From: Pusillimonas sp. T7-7
Lineage (GTDB): Bacteria > Pseudomonadota > Gammaproteobacteria > Burkholderiales > Burkholderiaceae_B
DNA: 64,000 bases
Assembly (NCBI RefSeq): GCF_000209655.1
Contig: NC_015458.1
Location: 2,294,001-2,358,000, forward strand
Reading direction: 5' to 3'
Both the position numbers and the translations under genes were made by a program. Position 1 is the first letter of the stretch, and the number at the start of each line of letters is the position of its first letter. The notes under the pieces were generated by a model that was given only the letters and a program-made list of their open reading frames with translations, had not been told where the DNA came from and searched no databases. This document shows positions 11,601 through 21,032 of the stretch, in pieces.

Positions 11601-12256
11601 GCACATAGGGGCGAATCGGCGCTCAGGCCTTCTGCGTGAGTGGTGAGCTGCGCCTTCAAAGGCCATGGATCACCCAGCTCCAGAACATTGACTTCACCCG
11701 AGAAGCCAGCCCGCAATTGCTCATGCCCGACATCCAGGCTTTGCAACAGCAATTGCCCGCCCGCCTGGCTCAGCGCCAAAGACGTAGACAGATTGCTTAC
11801 GTCGACCGGCAGCGGTTCGCCGTCCAGCGTCACATCAAGCTTGTTCAGCGCCAATCGGTCGACTGCCAGGCGAAATGGCAACACCGGCATGGAGAACGGT
11901 TCGCTGGCCTTTTCCTCTTGGCTGCTACGCAGATCAAGCCGCAACGAATCGGCCGACAACTCGGCAATATGCAGGTTGCCATCCAGCAGCTCACGCCAAT
12001 TGGCCTGCAGACGGAAGCGTTCGAGCTGGACCGCCGTATCGGGCAGCGCCAGCGAAAACCGGCCTACATCCACACCATCCCAAATCGAACCGGAAATACC
12101 GCTGGCCTGCCCATCAAACTGCTCTGCTACGGTAATGAGCGCCCAACGCGTTCCTGCAGGCGTACCCAGCACCCAATAGCCAAATCCGCAAACCACGGCA
12201 AGCAGCAAGATGGCCAGAGGACCCGTCCAGATCAGAGCGCCGCGCAGCCACTTCAA
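8639..12256 (-). CDS. tamB: Translocation and assembly module protein TamB
   Basis: Very large AsmA/TamB-type protein (1205 residues) anchored in the inner membrane by one N-terminal helix (about residues 7-30) and spanning the periplasm as a beta-rich groove. The C-terminal DUF490 region is recognisable by the ending with LSIRQALSDTGTVGRASYRL and VNGLALIYRW. It works with TamA in outer membrane protein or lipid transport. The start codon is TTG (12256-12254), overlapping the tamA TGA stop in TTGA; translation is therefore likely coupled to tamA. Confidence 0.92.
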   Translation of the reverse strand: MKWLRGALIWTGPLAILLLAVVCGFGYWVLGTPAGTRWALITVAEQFDGQASGISGSIWDGVDVGRFSLALPDTAVQLERFRLQANWRELLDGNLHIAELSADSLRLDLRSSQEEKASEPFSMPVLPFRLAVDRLALNKLDVTLDGEPLPVDVSNLSTSLALSQAGGQLLLQSLDVGHEQLRAGFSGEVNVLELGDPWPLKAQLTTHAEGLSADSPLCADRYLPTLADAASAGGEPAGNAAADGWNCALDIDTTLEGSLEAMRIVLKGAGQGMTVDADVNLTPRAAFPLKDVVASLQLADGSSLQAQLDWASTSSDGKVQDRLAGTLRTDKLNVGQLVGNVIPELLLTMAADFDVELQNHTEFQQGRLDLNIQEGSRWNKQALSGHLNTQIVNTAQAGRSPVVTAGDAQAQEQAGLEPVVDAYQDPLWKGLRLAAVNMDLRLGKNHLQMDGALGMSDSRINLDLLAPQLDAFWPDLPGGAELKGVIAGELSRHMADLSGVYTPGGSQAGKLGKAPMRAHVALEGGWGRADGKVDSPEGWQGTIKTLEADHAQLGLKAGSEVAVSFFPGVAAPAWQWQVGRTQLEVLMSSRNVLTLQHQASRGGGGRWETQGAVERLTVSQRLIDDIQKLLDVPDQEKADRGSVKLRNAQANAGTEIVLALDWDLKFAGALEGQAHVRRLSGDIMVPAEPAFPLGLETMELDVGFKPTGATTSRITADLQLATKKMGRISANATTLLHSPGGSFSINPKDTKVVNLDANIGDLGWTSLFLDDSMELGGAVQAKVALESQADGSWRSNGTIAGQKIRVIRIDDGVRLLDGTLSARLEDDRLILEQLTFPALLRVEPKEWRTAEWVSSNPDAKGGKLTLTGEWYLFESRGVVDVELYRYPILQRSDRYAMISGNLRLTAQLPSIAINGSITADAGWFDLDMLGGIPTVDGDVVVLRAGQEQPEPSVPLDLTMDLQVGLGPRFYLTGYGVNSGLVGDLRISMIGGKLTAVGALRTRGGAIEAYGQRLQLRRGTITFQGDITSPTLNIEALRTGVAVEAGVRVAGTAKRPRIDLVSYPAVSELEKLSWLLLGHGPDDSGGDVALLFSVGTSFLGDGEPFYRKFGIDELSMRSGELGAVGSILPAESVVSGLDSGTSDIERKFIQVSKAVGAGFTLSIRQALSDTGTVGRASYRLARGLTAEISGGTVNGLALIYRWFSRD

Positions 12257-14025
12257 AATGCAATACCCAGGGAAAAGTGCAGCCGCAAGCGCTTGTCACG
12301 CTCGCCATAGGCCACGTCCACAAAAAAAGGCCCCGCTGGCGTCCTTACCGACAAACCCACACCAATACCTATGGCCGGATCCATATCACCGAAAGACTCT
12401 GCGGCGTCGCCCACATCGATAAAATAATTCATTCCCAGCATCTCGGTGAAATAGTGTGTGTACTGGATACTGGCAACCGCCAGCGCCGGCGCGCCCACGA
12501 CCGCATCGCCGCGATCCAGCCCTATGCTTTGGTAACGGTAGCCACGTATGGTTCTTGCCCCGCCCGTACGGTAGCCAAAGTCTTGGGGCAGGCGGTCGGT
12601 ATCGGACCAGACCTTGCCAACCTCGCCGCGCACGGTCAGTACATCGCGCCGCCCTATAGGCCACCACTGCTGCAGGCGCAGGCTGCTGCGATAAAAGGGT
12701 TCGCCCTTGTCCAGGGTAACCCCGGCCCCTAGGCCGAAATCGACCAGATTACCCTCACGCGGATCGTACTTTTTATCAACGTCGCGCCTTAGCCACTGCC
12801 AAGTGGCTACCGAGGTGGGCACTTCATAATCGTCATACCCGCTGATTTGGGTTTTATCGTAGGCTACTCCCAGCGCCCACTGCGTTTCATATTCGACCCG
12901 GCTGTCGCCCGCCGCCTTGCGTTCCTGCCGGCGCTTCCAGGCCGCGCCTATCCGGCGATTGTCCACCCCTTCCACATCCGAATGCTCGTACAGCACGCCC
13001 ACACTATCTTTATAGCCGCTTTGTGTAGGGGGCAAATGCACATCGAAAAAAACGCGCTGGCTGTCTTTGTCGGCACCCGCCCCGGTTTCTATCCAGACGG
13101 GCTTGCCAAAAACCACATTCTGCCTATACAGGCCCTCAACCCGCAAGCCATGGTCGCTATCCACACCAATGGACGTGGTTACCCGGCGGGCCGGCGCTTC
13201 GGACACTTGAACATGCACCGGCAGCTCCAGCTCATCGCCCGCCAGCACGCGATGCGTGGACTCGTCCTGGTCCAGCGTGACGAACGCCCCCCGAAAAAAG
13301 GAGGTCGACTGCAAGTCCTGCTGCCAGTCATCAAGCTTATCCTGATCATACGGCTCTCCCGGAGCGTACTGAACATAGCGTTCAATAAGGGTTTTGGGCA
13401 CCCGCTCCAGGCCACTGACCGACATCGGGCCCAACCTGACCCTTGGGCCGCTGGCCACGTCCACGAACAAATCAGCGCTGGCTTTTTCAGCGTCCACGGT
13501 CGCCTGGGTATTGGTCAGGCGGGCGAAATAGAAATCCTTGCGGCTGACTTCATCCAGCAGATTGACTTTGGCGTTGTGCCACGACTCATTGATGAAAGGC
13601 ATGCCTTGCTGCAGCGGCCACTGGTCTTTCAGCAGCTCGACGCGTGCGGCAAACTCGGGACGTGTAATTTGGCCCTTGAAATGCAGGTTCACGTTCTCGA
13701 CCTGGGCGCGGTCACCCGGCTCTATGGTGATATCCCAGGTTTCACCGCCAATGTCTTCGCCGACTTCCAGTGTGACCGTGGGCGAGAAATAGCCTTGTGT
13801 TTCCAGTGCCGAAAGCGTGGCCTCGCGCGCACGGCGCCGCAATCGCGAGACTTCGCCGCCGTCCTGGTCTTCGGCCAGTCGGGTAATGGCCTCGACCGCT
13901 CCATTTATGGCCTGCAATGCCTGGGGTGGCACCCCGCCCGGGTCTATTACCACCTCGGGACCCGCAGCGTAGGCGCACTGCGCAGTGCCCCAGACCAGCA
14001 ACAGACATCCCGCCCTCAGCCGCAT
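12253..14025 (-). CDS. tamA: Outer membrane assembly protein TamA (Omp85 family)
   Basis: Omp85-family outer membrane protein, 590 residues. Cleavable signal peptide MRLRAGCLLLVWGTAQCAYA, then POTRA domains (about residues 30-270), then a C-terminal 16-strand barrel with the motif RGYRYQSIG (the VRGY/F-type signature) and a terminal phenylalanine in LGIAF, as expected for BAM-inserted barrels. Partner of TamB, which overlaps its stop codon. Nine bases separate it from the upstream mrp gene. Confidence 0.93.
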   Translation of the reverse strand: MRLRAGCLLLVWGTAQCAYAAGPEVVIDPGGVPPQALQAINGAVEAITRLAEDQDGGEVSRLRRRAREATLSALETQGYFSPTVTLEVGEDIGGETWDITIEPGDRAQVENVNLHFKGQITRPEFAARVELLKDQWPLQQGMPFINESWHNAKVNLLDEVSRKDFYFARLTNTQATVDAEKASADLFVDVASGPRVRLGPMSVSGLERVPKTLIERYVQYAPGEPYDQDKLDDWQQDLQSTSFFRGAFVTLDQDESTHRVLAGDELELPVHVQVSEAPARRVTTSIGVDSDHGLRVEGLYRQNVVFGKPVWIETGAGADKDSQRVFFDVHLPPTQSGYKDSVGVLYEHSDVEGVDNRRIGAAWKRRQERKAAGDSRVEYETQWALGVAYDKTQISGYDDYEVPTSVATWQWLRRDVDKKYDPREGNLVDFGLGAGVTLDKGEPFYRSSLRLQQWWPIGRRDVLTVRGEVGKVWSDTDRLPQDFGYRTGGARTIRGYRYQSIGLDRGDAVVGAPALAVASIQYTHYFTEMLGMNYFIDVGDAAESFGDMDPAIGIGVGLSVRTPAGPFFVDVAYGERDKRLRLHFSLGIAF

Positions 14026-14034
14026 GACTAGGGC

Positions 14035-15120
14035 CTATACCTTGCGAGCAACGACTTTAGGCGTATTTGCCGAATTATCAGGGGGCAGCGCCGCGACCTG
14101 CGCGGCAATCTGCCTGGCGATATCGTGATAGGCAAGGGCCGCCTTGCCGTCGGGCTCGGCAACCACACTGGGCGTACCCGAGTCGGTTTGCGTGCGTATG
14201 GCCATGGCCAAAGGCAAAGCCCCAAGCCATGGCAAATTGAACTCGGCGGCCATATCGCGCCCGCCGTGCTCGCCGAAAATGGGCTCAGCATGGCCGCAAT
14301 TGGTGCACACATGCACCGACATGTTCTCGACCACCCCCAGCACAGGCACATTGACCTTCTGGAACATGCGCAGGCCCCGGCGCGCATCAGCCAGCGCCAG
14401 ATCTTGCGGGGTCGTCACGATGACGGCGCCGGTCAATGGAACTTTCTGAGCCATGGTCAGGGCGATATCGCCGGTTCCCGGCGGCATGTCGACAATCAGG
14501 TAGTCCAGGTCGTCCCAGGCCGTCTGGTTAAGCAGTTGTACTAGCGCTTGCGTGACCATGGGCCCGCGCCAGATGGCGGGCGCATCTTCCTCGATCAGAA
14601 ATCCGATGGAATTGGCCTGCAGTCCATGGCCCACCAGCGGCTGCATGGATTTGCCATCGTCGCTTTTGGGCTTGCCCGACAGCCCCAGCATAAGAGGCAC
14701 GCTGGGCCCATAGATATCGGCGTCCAGCAAACCTGTACGTGCGCCTTGCTGCTGCAGGGCCAGGGCAATATTGACGGCTGTAGTGCTTTTCCCTACGCCC
14801 CCCTTGCCCGAGGCCACAGCAATGATATTGCGCACATTGGGCAGCGGCCTGAGCCCCGGCTGTACGGCATGGCTGATGATTTTTGTGTTTGTATTCATGC
14901 GTTTGAGCGATAGCCCCAATGCGCCTAAAGCAGTTTCAATACGTTTCTTCAATTCAGACTCCCCATTGTGCGAAGGATAACCGAGAGGTACAGTGATAGA
15001 TGCATCCGTCCCTTCCACAATGATTTCGCAATTTTTCGCTGTAACGGGCAGTAGTTTCTTGGTGTTTGGGTCAGTAATTTCAGACAGCACACCCAGTATC
15101 TGTCCAGGATTCACGCTCAT
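14035..15120 (-). CDS. apbC: Iron-sulfur cluster carrier protein ApbC/Mrp
   Basis: Mrp/ApbC P-loop ATPase that binds and transfers Fe-S clusters in the cytoplasm. It has an N-terminal MIP18-like domain, the deviant Walker A VASGKGGVGKST, VDMPPGTGD and the cluster-ligating CxxC in VCTNCGHAEP. 361 residues from the ATG at 15120; an in-frame GTG at 15150 would add 10 residues and has an AGG at suitable distance, so the start is not settled. Probably cotranscribed with tamA-tamB. Confidence 0.94.
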   Translation of the reverse strand: MSVNPGQILGVLSEITDPNTKKLLPVTAKNCEIIVEGTDASITVPLGYPSHNGESELKKRIETALGALGLSLKRMNTNTKIISHAVQPGLRPLPNVRNIIAVASGKGGVGKSTTAVNIALALQQQGARTGLLDADIYGPSVPLMLGLSGKPKSDDGKSMQPLVGHGLQANSIGFLIEEDAPAIWRGPMVTQALVQLLNQTAWDDLDYLIVDMPPGTGDIALTMAQKVPLTGAVIVTTPQDLALADARRGLRMFQKVNVPVLGVVENMSVHVCTNCGHAEPIFGEHGGRDMAAEFNLPWLGALPLAMAIRTQTDSGTPSVVAEPDGKAALAYHDIARQIAAQVAALPPDNSANTPKVVARKV

Positions 15121-15232
15121 TTCTATCGGCCTTGCTTCAGTAAAATGCACTGAAACCTGTTCAATGCAGTAAAGTCTAAAGAATAGCGGATTAAGGGAAT
15201 TTTTTTCCCCTGCTGGGGTCTACTTAAGCAAT

Positions 15233-15481
15233 ATGAATACATTTAATCAAATTATCCGCGGCATTCTCTTCTTTTTCCTTGCCCTTTTCGGCATGGCCAT
15301 GGCGCTTGTCTTCATGATTTCCACCGCCATCGCCGTTGGCATACTGTACGTGGTCGCACGTATCAAGGGCCGGCCCTTTGGCGTAAAAGCCTACTGGGAA
15401 GAGCGCCGCAGGCCTACGACGTCAAAGAGCATGTTCAAAAGCAACGACATAACTGACGTCGAAATGCGCGAAATCCCTTAA
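15233..15481 (+). CDS. Small membrane protein of unknown function
   Basis: 82-residue protein with one long or two short hydrophobic segments (about residues 8-43) followed by a basic cytoplasm-type tail KGRPFGVKAYWEERRR. I do not recognise a family. It sits alone between divergent mrp and downstream metG, with good codon use and no overlap with another gene, so it is likely real. No function is proposed. Confidence 0.75.
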   Translation: MNTFNQIIRGILFFFLALFGMAMALVFMISTAIAVGILYVVARIKGRPFGVKAYWEERRRPTTSKSMFKSNDITDVEMREIP

Positions 15482-15513
15482 TTCAGGGTTGACTGCGCAA
15501 GGCTTTACAGGGT

Positions 15514-15530
15514 ACGCCGCAATGCGGCGT
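15514..15530 (+). other. Short inverted repeat between the small gene and metG
   Basis: ACGCCGCA and TGCGGCGT form an 8-bp stem with a single-base loop (15514-15530), 33 bases after the preceding stop. No T-run follows, so a factor-independent terminator is not convincing. The remaining metG leader up to 15642 is AT-rich but shows no clear -35/-10 pair. Confidence 0.35.
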
Positions 15531-15642
15531 GCGTGGATGGCTTGAGTTCGCAAATTAACAATTCATAACGAAAAAATTTGCTTTTGCGGTACGGGCTAAA
15601 ATCAACGCTCGTTTCCCTTGTTTCTTCTTTTATACCTTCAAC

Positions 15643-17715
15643 ATGTCGCGCACGATTTTCGTTACCACAGCCCTGCCCTACGCCAACGGCTCATTTCATA
15701 TTGGCCATATCATGGAGTACATCCAGGCCGATATCTGGGTGCGATCCATGCGAATGTCGGGCCACACCGTGCATTTCGTCGGCGCCGACGATGCCCACGG
15801 CGCGCCCATCATGCTGAAGGCCGAAAGCGAAGGCATCACACCGCAGGCGCTGGTTGCCCGTTATGCCGCCGAGCGCCCGCAGTATCTGAACGGCTTCCAT
15901 ATCAAGTTCGACCACTGGCATTCAACCGATTCGGCTGAAAATATCGAGCTGTCACAAGATATCTACCGCCGCCTCAAGGCAGCCGGTTTCATCGACACGC
16001 GCACCATCGAACAGTTTTATGACCCCGTCAAGGGCATGTTCCTGCCCGATCGCTACATCAAGGGCGAATGCCCGCGCTGCCACGCCAAAGACCAATATGG
16101 CGACTCCTGCGAGTCCTGCGGCGCCGTTTACGCTCCTACCGAGCTGATCAACCCTTACTCCACACTGACCAAGGCCACACCGGTACTCAAGTCGTCGGAG
16201 CATTTCTTCTTCAAACTGTCCGACCCACGTTGCGTTGAATTCCTGCAAGCATGGACCACGGGCAGCAATGCCAGCGGCAACAAACGCTTGCAGTCCGAAG
16301 TGCTGGCCAAAACCCGCGAGTGGCTGGGCACAGGCAGCGACGACGGCGAGGCCAACTTGGCCGACTGGGACATTTCTCGCGATGAACCGTATTTCGGCAT
16401 ACCCATCCCCGATGCGCCGGGCAAATATTTTTATGTCTGGCTGGATGCGCCGGTAGGCTATCTGGCGTCGCTCAAAGCCTATTGCGCCAAGCAAGGCTTG
16501 TCCTTCGACGACCTGATCGCCCCCGACAGCAATACCGAGCAAGTGCATTTCATTGGCAAAGACATCGTGTACTTTCACGCCTTGTTCTGGCCTGCCATGC
16601 TCAAGTTCTCGGGCAAGAAAACCCCCGACGGCCTGCATGTACATGGCTTCATCACCGTCAGCGGTGAAAAAATGTCAAAAAGCCGCGGCACGGGCATATC
16701 GCCGCTGCGCTATCTGGACATCGGCATGAATGCCGAATGGATGCGCTACTACATTGCCGCCAAACTGAACGCACACGTCGAAGACCTGGACTTCAATCCA
16801 GACGATTTCATTGCCCGCGTCAACAGCGACCTGATCGGCAAGTACGTCAACATTGCCAGCCGCGCGGCCAACTTCATCAGCAAGCATTTCGATGGCCAGT
16901 TGGGCTATCAGGCCGACACTACGGCGCTGGAACAAGAGCTGCTGCAGGTCACGGAGCAAGTACGCAGCTCCTTCGAAAACCGCGAGTACGGCCGCGCTGT
17001 GCGCCAGGTCATGGCACAGGCCGACCTGATCAATCAGGCCTTCGATGCTGCCCAGCCTTGGGTACTGGCCAAAGGCATAGGCTCGGCATCCGACGAACAG
17101 AAGGCGTTGCTGCAAGATATCTGCTCCCGTGCCCTGGCCGGCTTCAAGGCGCTATCGGTCATGCTGACGCCGGTATTACCCGTACTAACGGAAAAGGTTG
17201 CGCGCGAGCTATTCGACCAGGGCGCACTGTTTCAGTGGGCCGACGCCGCAAAGCTGCCCCAGCGCATCGCCCCCTTCAAACACTTGATGCAACGCGTGGA
17301 ACCCAAAATGCTCGACGACCTGTTCGAACCGCCTGCCGCACCCGTACCTACACCGGGCGGAGAAGCCATTGCCGACACCATCGATATCAAAGACTTCGGC
17401 AAGCTCGATCTGCGCATCGCACGTATCGTGAACTGCGAGGCGGTTGATGGATCGGACAAGCTGCTGCGCCTGACACTGGACGTGGGCGAAGGCCGTCATC
17501 GGCAGGTGTTTTCCGGCATCAAGTCGGCCTATCAGCCAACCGACCTGATCGACAAACTGACGGTGGTGGTTGCCAATCTGGCGCCACGCAAAATGCGTTT
17601 CGGCATTTCCGAAGGTATGGTGCTGTCGGCCAGCCATAACGACGCCAGCGTCGATGCCGGCCTGTACATCCTGCAAGCCTGGCCCGGTGCGCAACCCGGT
17701 ATGCGTATCGGCTAA
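15643..17715 (+). CDS. metG: Methionyl-tRNA synthetase
   Basis: Class I aminoacyl-tRNA synthetase charging tRNA-Met, 690 residues: the long form with a C-terminal tRNA-binding (EMAP II-like, Trbp111) domain, about residues 580-690. The HIGH motif is at residues 19-22, the zinc-knuckle cysteines are in [18 protein letters not shown], and KMSKS is at residues 343-347. Full length, no defects. Confidence 0.98.
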   Translation: MSRTIFVTTALPYANGSFHIGHIMEYIQADIWVRSMRMSGHTVHFVGADDAHGAPIMLKAESEGITPQALVARYAAERPQYLNGFHIKFDHWHSTDSAENIELSQDIYRRLKAAGFIDTRTIEQFYDPVKGMFLPDRYIKGECPRCHAKDQYGDSCESCGAVYAPTELINPYSTLTKATPVLKSSEHFFFKLSDPRCVEFLQAWTTGSNASGNKRLQSEVLAKTREWLGTGSDDGEANLADWDISRDEPYFGIPIPDAPGKYFYVWLDAPVGYLASLKAYCAKQGLSFDDLIAPDSNTEQVHFIGKDIVYFHALFWPAMLKFSGKKTPDGLHVHGFITVSGEKMSKSRGTGISPLRYLDIGMNAEWMRYYIAAKLNAHVEDLDFNPDDFIARVNSDLIGKYVNIASRAANFISKHFDGQLGYQADTTALEQELLQVTEQVRSSFENREYGRAVRQVMAQADLINQAFDAAQPWVLAKGIGSASDEQKALLQDICSRALAGFKALSVMLTPVLPVLTEKVARELFDQGALFQWADAAKLPQRIAPFKHLMQRVEPKMLDDLFEPPAAPVPTPGGEAIADTIDIKDFGKLDLRIARIVNCEAVDGSDKLLRLTLDVGEGRHRQVFSGIKSAYQPTDLIDKLTVVVANLAPRKMRFGISEGMVLSASHNDASVDAGLYILQAWPGAQPGMRIG

Positions 17716-17740
17716 CCCCCGTTAAAAAGGGCTGTTGTTC

Positions 17741-18658
17741 ATGAGCCTGGATTTTGATCTGGAACGCCAGACTGCGGGGCATCGCAGCACCCTGGCCAGT
17801 GTGGCAGTCAACATCGTCCTGACGCTGGTTCAGGTCGTGATCGGGCTGTTTGCCCACTCACAAGCCCTGGTGGCCGACGCCATACACTCGCTGTCCGACC
17901 TGGTCTCGGACGGCGTTGTATTGGTCGCAAACAAGCATAGCCATAAAGCCCCCGATGCCGACCACCCCTACGGCCATAGGCGTTTTGAAACCGCCGCCTC
18001 ATTGGCCGTAGGCGCACTGCTGCTTTCGGTGGGCCTAGGCATGCTGTGGAACAGCTTCACTAAACTGCAGCATCCGGAAACCGTAGGCGAAGTGCATGTC
18101 GCAGCATTGATAGTGGCCGTACTGGCATTGGCCACCAAAGAACTTCTGTTTCGTTATCTGCTGCGCGTGGCCAAGCGTGTACGCTCCACCATGCTGGCGG
18201 CCAATGCCTGGCATGCACGCTCCGATGCCGCATCATCATTTGTTGTGGCACTGGGCATCATCGCCAATCTGGCCGGTTTTCACTTGGCCGATCCGCTGGC
18301 CGCCCTCATCGTCGGCCTGATGATCATGCGTATGGGATGGAAATTTTTCTTCGCTTCGTTCAACGACTTGATGGACTCCGCCGTAGACGAGAAAACTGAA
18401 GAACGGATTCGTCAGCATCTAATGTCCACACCAGGCGTCCAAGGTATACATGACTTGAAAACCCGCAAAATGGGCGACATGATCTGGGTGGAAGTCGATA
18501 TAGAAATGGACGCTACCCTGACGATAGAGCAAGGCCACGCCATTGCCGTGGCGGCACGCAAGCAGGTCATGGACCACGAACCCGTACTCGATGTCATGAC
18601 TCACTTCGACCCGGTGAGTGTAGGCGAGCCTGCCGAGAAAGCCCGGCAGGTACCCTAG
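17741..18658 (+). CDS. Cation diffusion facilitator (FieF-like) metal exporter
   Basis: CDF-family divalent cation/proton antiporter, 305 residues from the ATG at 17741 (an in-frame TTG lies six bases upstream). Six predicted membrane helices; metal-site aspartates in HSLSDLVSDG (TM2) and HARSDAASS (TM5), and a C-terminal cytoplasmic ferredoxin-like domain (about residues 210-290). Fe/Zn export is typical of the family; the ion is not determined. MFS pump gene starts 8 bases after its stop. Confidence 0.9.
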   Translation: MSLDFDLERQTAGHRSTLASVAVNIVLTLVQVVIGLFAHSQALVADAIHSLSDLVSDGVVLVANKHSHKAPDADHPYGHRRFETAASLAVGALLLSVGLGMLWNSFTKLQHPETVGEVHVAALIVAVLALATKELLFRYLLRVAKRVRSTMLAANAWHARSDAASSFVVALGIIANLAGFHLADPLAALIVGLMIMRMGWKFFFASFNDLMDSAVDEKTEERIRQHLMSTPGVQGIHDLKTRKMGDMIWVEVDIEMDATLTIEQGHAIAVAARKQVMDHEPVLDVMTHFDPVSVGEPAEKARQVP

Positions 18659-18666
18659 GAAGATCA

Positions 18667-20205
18667 ATGCCCGCTGAAAGCACTGTTTCACCAGCCTCTA
18701 CACCCTTAACCCCCAAAGATATCCGCTCCATCATTATTGGTTTGATGCTGGCCATATTGCTGGGCGCGCTGGACTCGACGATTATCTCGGTGGCCCTGCC
18801 CAAAATGGCAGCCGATCTGCAAGGCATCAACTTGCTGGCCTGGGTCATGTCGGGCTATCTGATTGCCATGGCAGTCGCCACACCCATCTATGGGAAGCTG
18901 GGTGATATCTATGGCCGGCGCAGCGTACTGTCCAGCGCCATCGTTTTGTTTTTGGTGGCTTCCGTGGCGTGCGCCATGGCGCCGACCATGCCCGTTTTGG
19001 TAGCTGCCCGTATTCTGCAAGGCCTGGGTGGCGGTGGGCTGATTTCCGTAGCGCAAGCAACCATCGCCGATGTGGTCAGCCCGCGAGACCGGGGCCGCTA
19101 TCAGGCCTATATCAGCGGCGCGTTTGCCGTTGCCAGCGTGTCCGGCCCGGTGCTGGGCGGAGTACTGACTGCCTATCTATCATGGCGCTGGGTTTTCTGG
19201 ATCAACCTGCCGCTGGGCCTGATCGCCTTATTGATTTCACGCCGTGCCCTGGCCAAACTTCATGTGCCGCAACACAAGCGATCTGTGGATTATCTGGGCG
19301 CAGCCCTGTTGAGCCTTGGGTTAACCGCCATACTGCTTGCCATCACACGGGCAGGCCAGCAAAATGTGCCCGGGTTGGACCACAACAGCCTATGGATGAT
19401 CGTGATTGCCGTCGTCAGCCTGGCAGCTTTTGGCTGGCATGCCCTGCGTGTACCCGAACCTATTGTTCCCCTGGGCCTGTTTCGCATCCGCACCGTCAGC
19501 ATTTGCTGCCTGATTCTTTTTATCGCCTTTGTCGAACTCGTCGCCCTGACAGTGTTGGTGCCGCTGGAATTACAGATGCTGACCTCGGTTGGCGCCGACG
19601 GCGCTGCCTGGCGCTTGATCCCGCTATCGCTGGGAGTCCCTTTGGGCGCCTATATCAGCGGCCGGCTCATGACACATTGGGGTACATACAAGCACATTCA
19701 ATTGACGGGCGCCCTCTTGATGCCTATTGCAATTTTCTTGCTTGCCTTCGCCGACCCGGCCAGCACTTTCACCATGGCAGTACTGCTAAGCCTGATTGGT
19801 TTCAGCATAGGCCTGCAACTGCCTACTTCCACGGTTGCCGTCCAGAATGCCGTGCCTCACCGCCATGTAGGCGTGGCAACAGCCGCATCGGCATTTTGCC
19901 GCTCCCTGGGCTCGGCCATCGGAATCGCCCTGCTGACCGCATTTCTATTGATCTGGCTGCGCGCAGGTGCAGGCGCCATAGGCAACGGTATGAACGGCGC
20001 CGATATCATCAATACGCTGATTGGCCACAGCCACACCAGCATTCAGGATATAGACCTGTCGGGCCTGGCGCCCATCGCCCGCCTATCGTTCCAGAAGGTG
20101 TATATGCTGGCTGCGGCTATTGCTACGGTGTCGATTCTACTGTCGGCGCTTTTGAAAAATGAATCTTTGAGCGAAAAGCCCGCCGCCAAGTCATCGAAAG
20201 AATAA
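18667..20205 (+). CDS. MFS drug efflux transporter, DHA2 (EmrB/QacA) type
   Basis: Inner-membrane drug:H+ antiporter with 14 predicted helices, 512 residues. The N-terminal LDSTIISVALPKMAADL segment and GKLGDIYGRRSV (motif A) are characteristic of DHA2 proteins. Follows the CDF gene closely and may be in the same transcript. No EmrA-type membrane fusion partner is adjacent. Confidence 0.88.
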   Translation: MPAESTVSPASTPLTPKDIRSIIIGLMLAILLGALDSTIISVALPKMAADLQGINLLAWVMSGYLIAMAVATPIYGKLGDIYGRRSVLSSAIVLFLVASVACAMAPTMPVLVAARILQGLGGGGLISVAQATIADVVSPRDRGRYQAYISGAFAVASVSGPVLGGVLTAYLSWRWVFWINLPLGLIALLISRRALAKLHVPQHKRSVDYLGAALLSLGLTAILLAITRAGQQNVPGLDHNSLWMIVIAVVSLAAFGWHALRVPEPIVPLGLFRIRTVSICCLILFIAFVELVALTVLVPLELQMLTSVGADGAAWRLIPLSLGVPLGAYISGRLMTHWGTYKHIQLTGALLMPIAIFLLAFADPASTFTMAVLLSLIGFSIGLQLPTSTVAVQNAVPHRHVGVATAASAFCRSLGSAIGIALLTAFLLIWLRAGAGAIGNGMNGADIINTLIGHSHTSIQDIDLSGLAPIARLSFQKVYMLAAAIATVSILLSALLKNESLSEKPAAKSSKE

Positions 20206-20256
20206 GCCAGCGGTTGTGCTCAGCCGCCCGGTAGGTTGTCGCTAGCGGGCGCCGGA

Positions 20257-21018
20257 TCAACCCCGCGCCGACAGACGCTGTTTGACTTGTTCGGCGACCC
20301 GCACAATGGCCTGCACAATGGCTTTTTCCCGCTTCTGGCCCAGACGGTCGGTGGGGATCGACGTGCTGACTGCAATTCTGCGTCCCATCGGGGTTTCTCC
20401 GGCATAGACCGCGAAGCAGTTCAATCCCGCAGCCACCTCCTCCAAGTCGAGCGCCAGCCCCGACCGACGGACCGTTGCGAGCTCCGACAGCAGCACTTCA
20501 TGCCGGGTAATCGTACGGTCCGTGATGGCGACGAGTTCCTGCGGCAGCAGCCGCAGGACTTCTTTATCGGACAGCTGCGCAAGCAGCGCCTTGCCCAGGG
20601 CGCAGGCATGCGCGGGCAGTCTCGTCCCTATGTCGGACACCAGACGGACCGGGCGGTGGGCGTCCTCGCGCGCCAGATAGACCACCTCTCCGCCTTGCAA
20701 CACGGCCAGCTGGACGACTTCGTTGTGCGCAGTGACGAATTCCGCAGCAACCGTCCGGAAAATATGCTGTAGATTATCGAAATGGACATAGGCGCAGCCC
20801 AGCATGTAGAGCCCGATGCCGATGACGTAGCCGCTTCCCTTTTTCTCGATCCAGCGACGCTGTTCGAGCGAAGTGAGCAGCAAGTAAAGCGTGCTTTTTG
20901 CCAAGCCGGTGTGCAGGGCCAGGTCGGCCGGGCTCACGGGTTCGCTGCTCGAGGCCAGCACCTGAAGGACAGTATCGGCCCGGTCCACTGCGGGCACTGC
21001 GGAATTGGAATCGCTCAT
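20257..21018 (-). CDS. IclR-family transcriptional regulator
   Basis: 253 residues. N-terminal winged HTH (SPADLALHTGLAKSTLYLLL) and C-terminal IclR effector domain (GTRLPAHACALGKALLA). Last gene of the leftward sugar-acid operon (14 bases after the dehydratase), so it probably regulates that operon; the palindromes at 27253-27292 are its likely operators (inference). Confidence 0.92.
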   Translation of the reverse strand: MSDSNSAVPAVDRADTVLQVLASSSEPVSPADLALHTGLAKSTLYLLLTSLEQRRWIEKKGSGYVIGIGLYMLGCAYVHFDNLQHIFRTVAAEFVTAHNEVVQLAVLQGGEVVYLAREDAHRPVRLVSDIGTRLPAHACALGKALLAQLSDKEVLRLLPQELVAITDRTITRHEVLLSELATVRRSGLALDLEEVAAGLNCFAVYAGETPMGRRIAVSTSIPTDRLGQKREKAIVQAIVRVAEQVKQRLSARG

Positions 21019-21032
21019 TTTGATCTACTGCG

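Noticed and set aside
10046..11608. Long open frame on the plus strand opposite tamB
   Set aside because: It is a mirror of the GC-rich tamB gene; the protein is rich in R, Q and H with no domain, and tamB on the other strand is clear.
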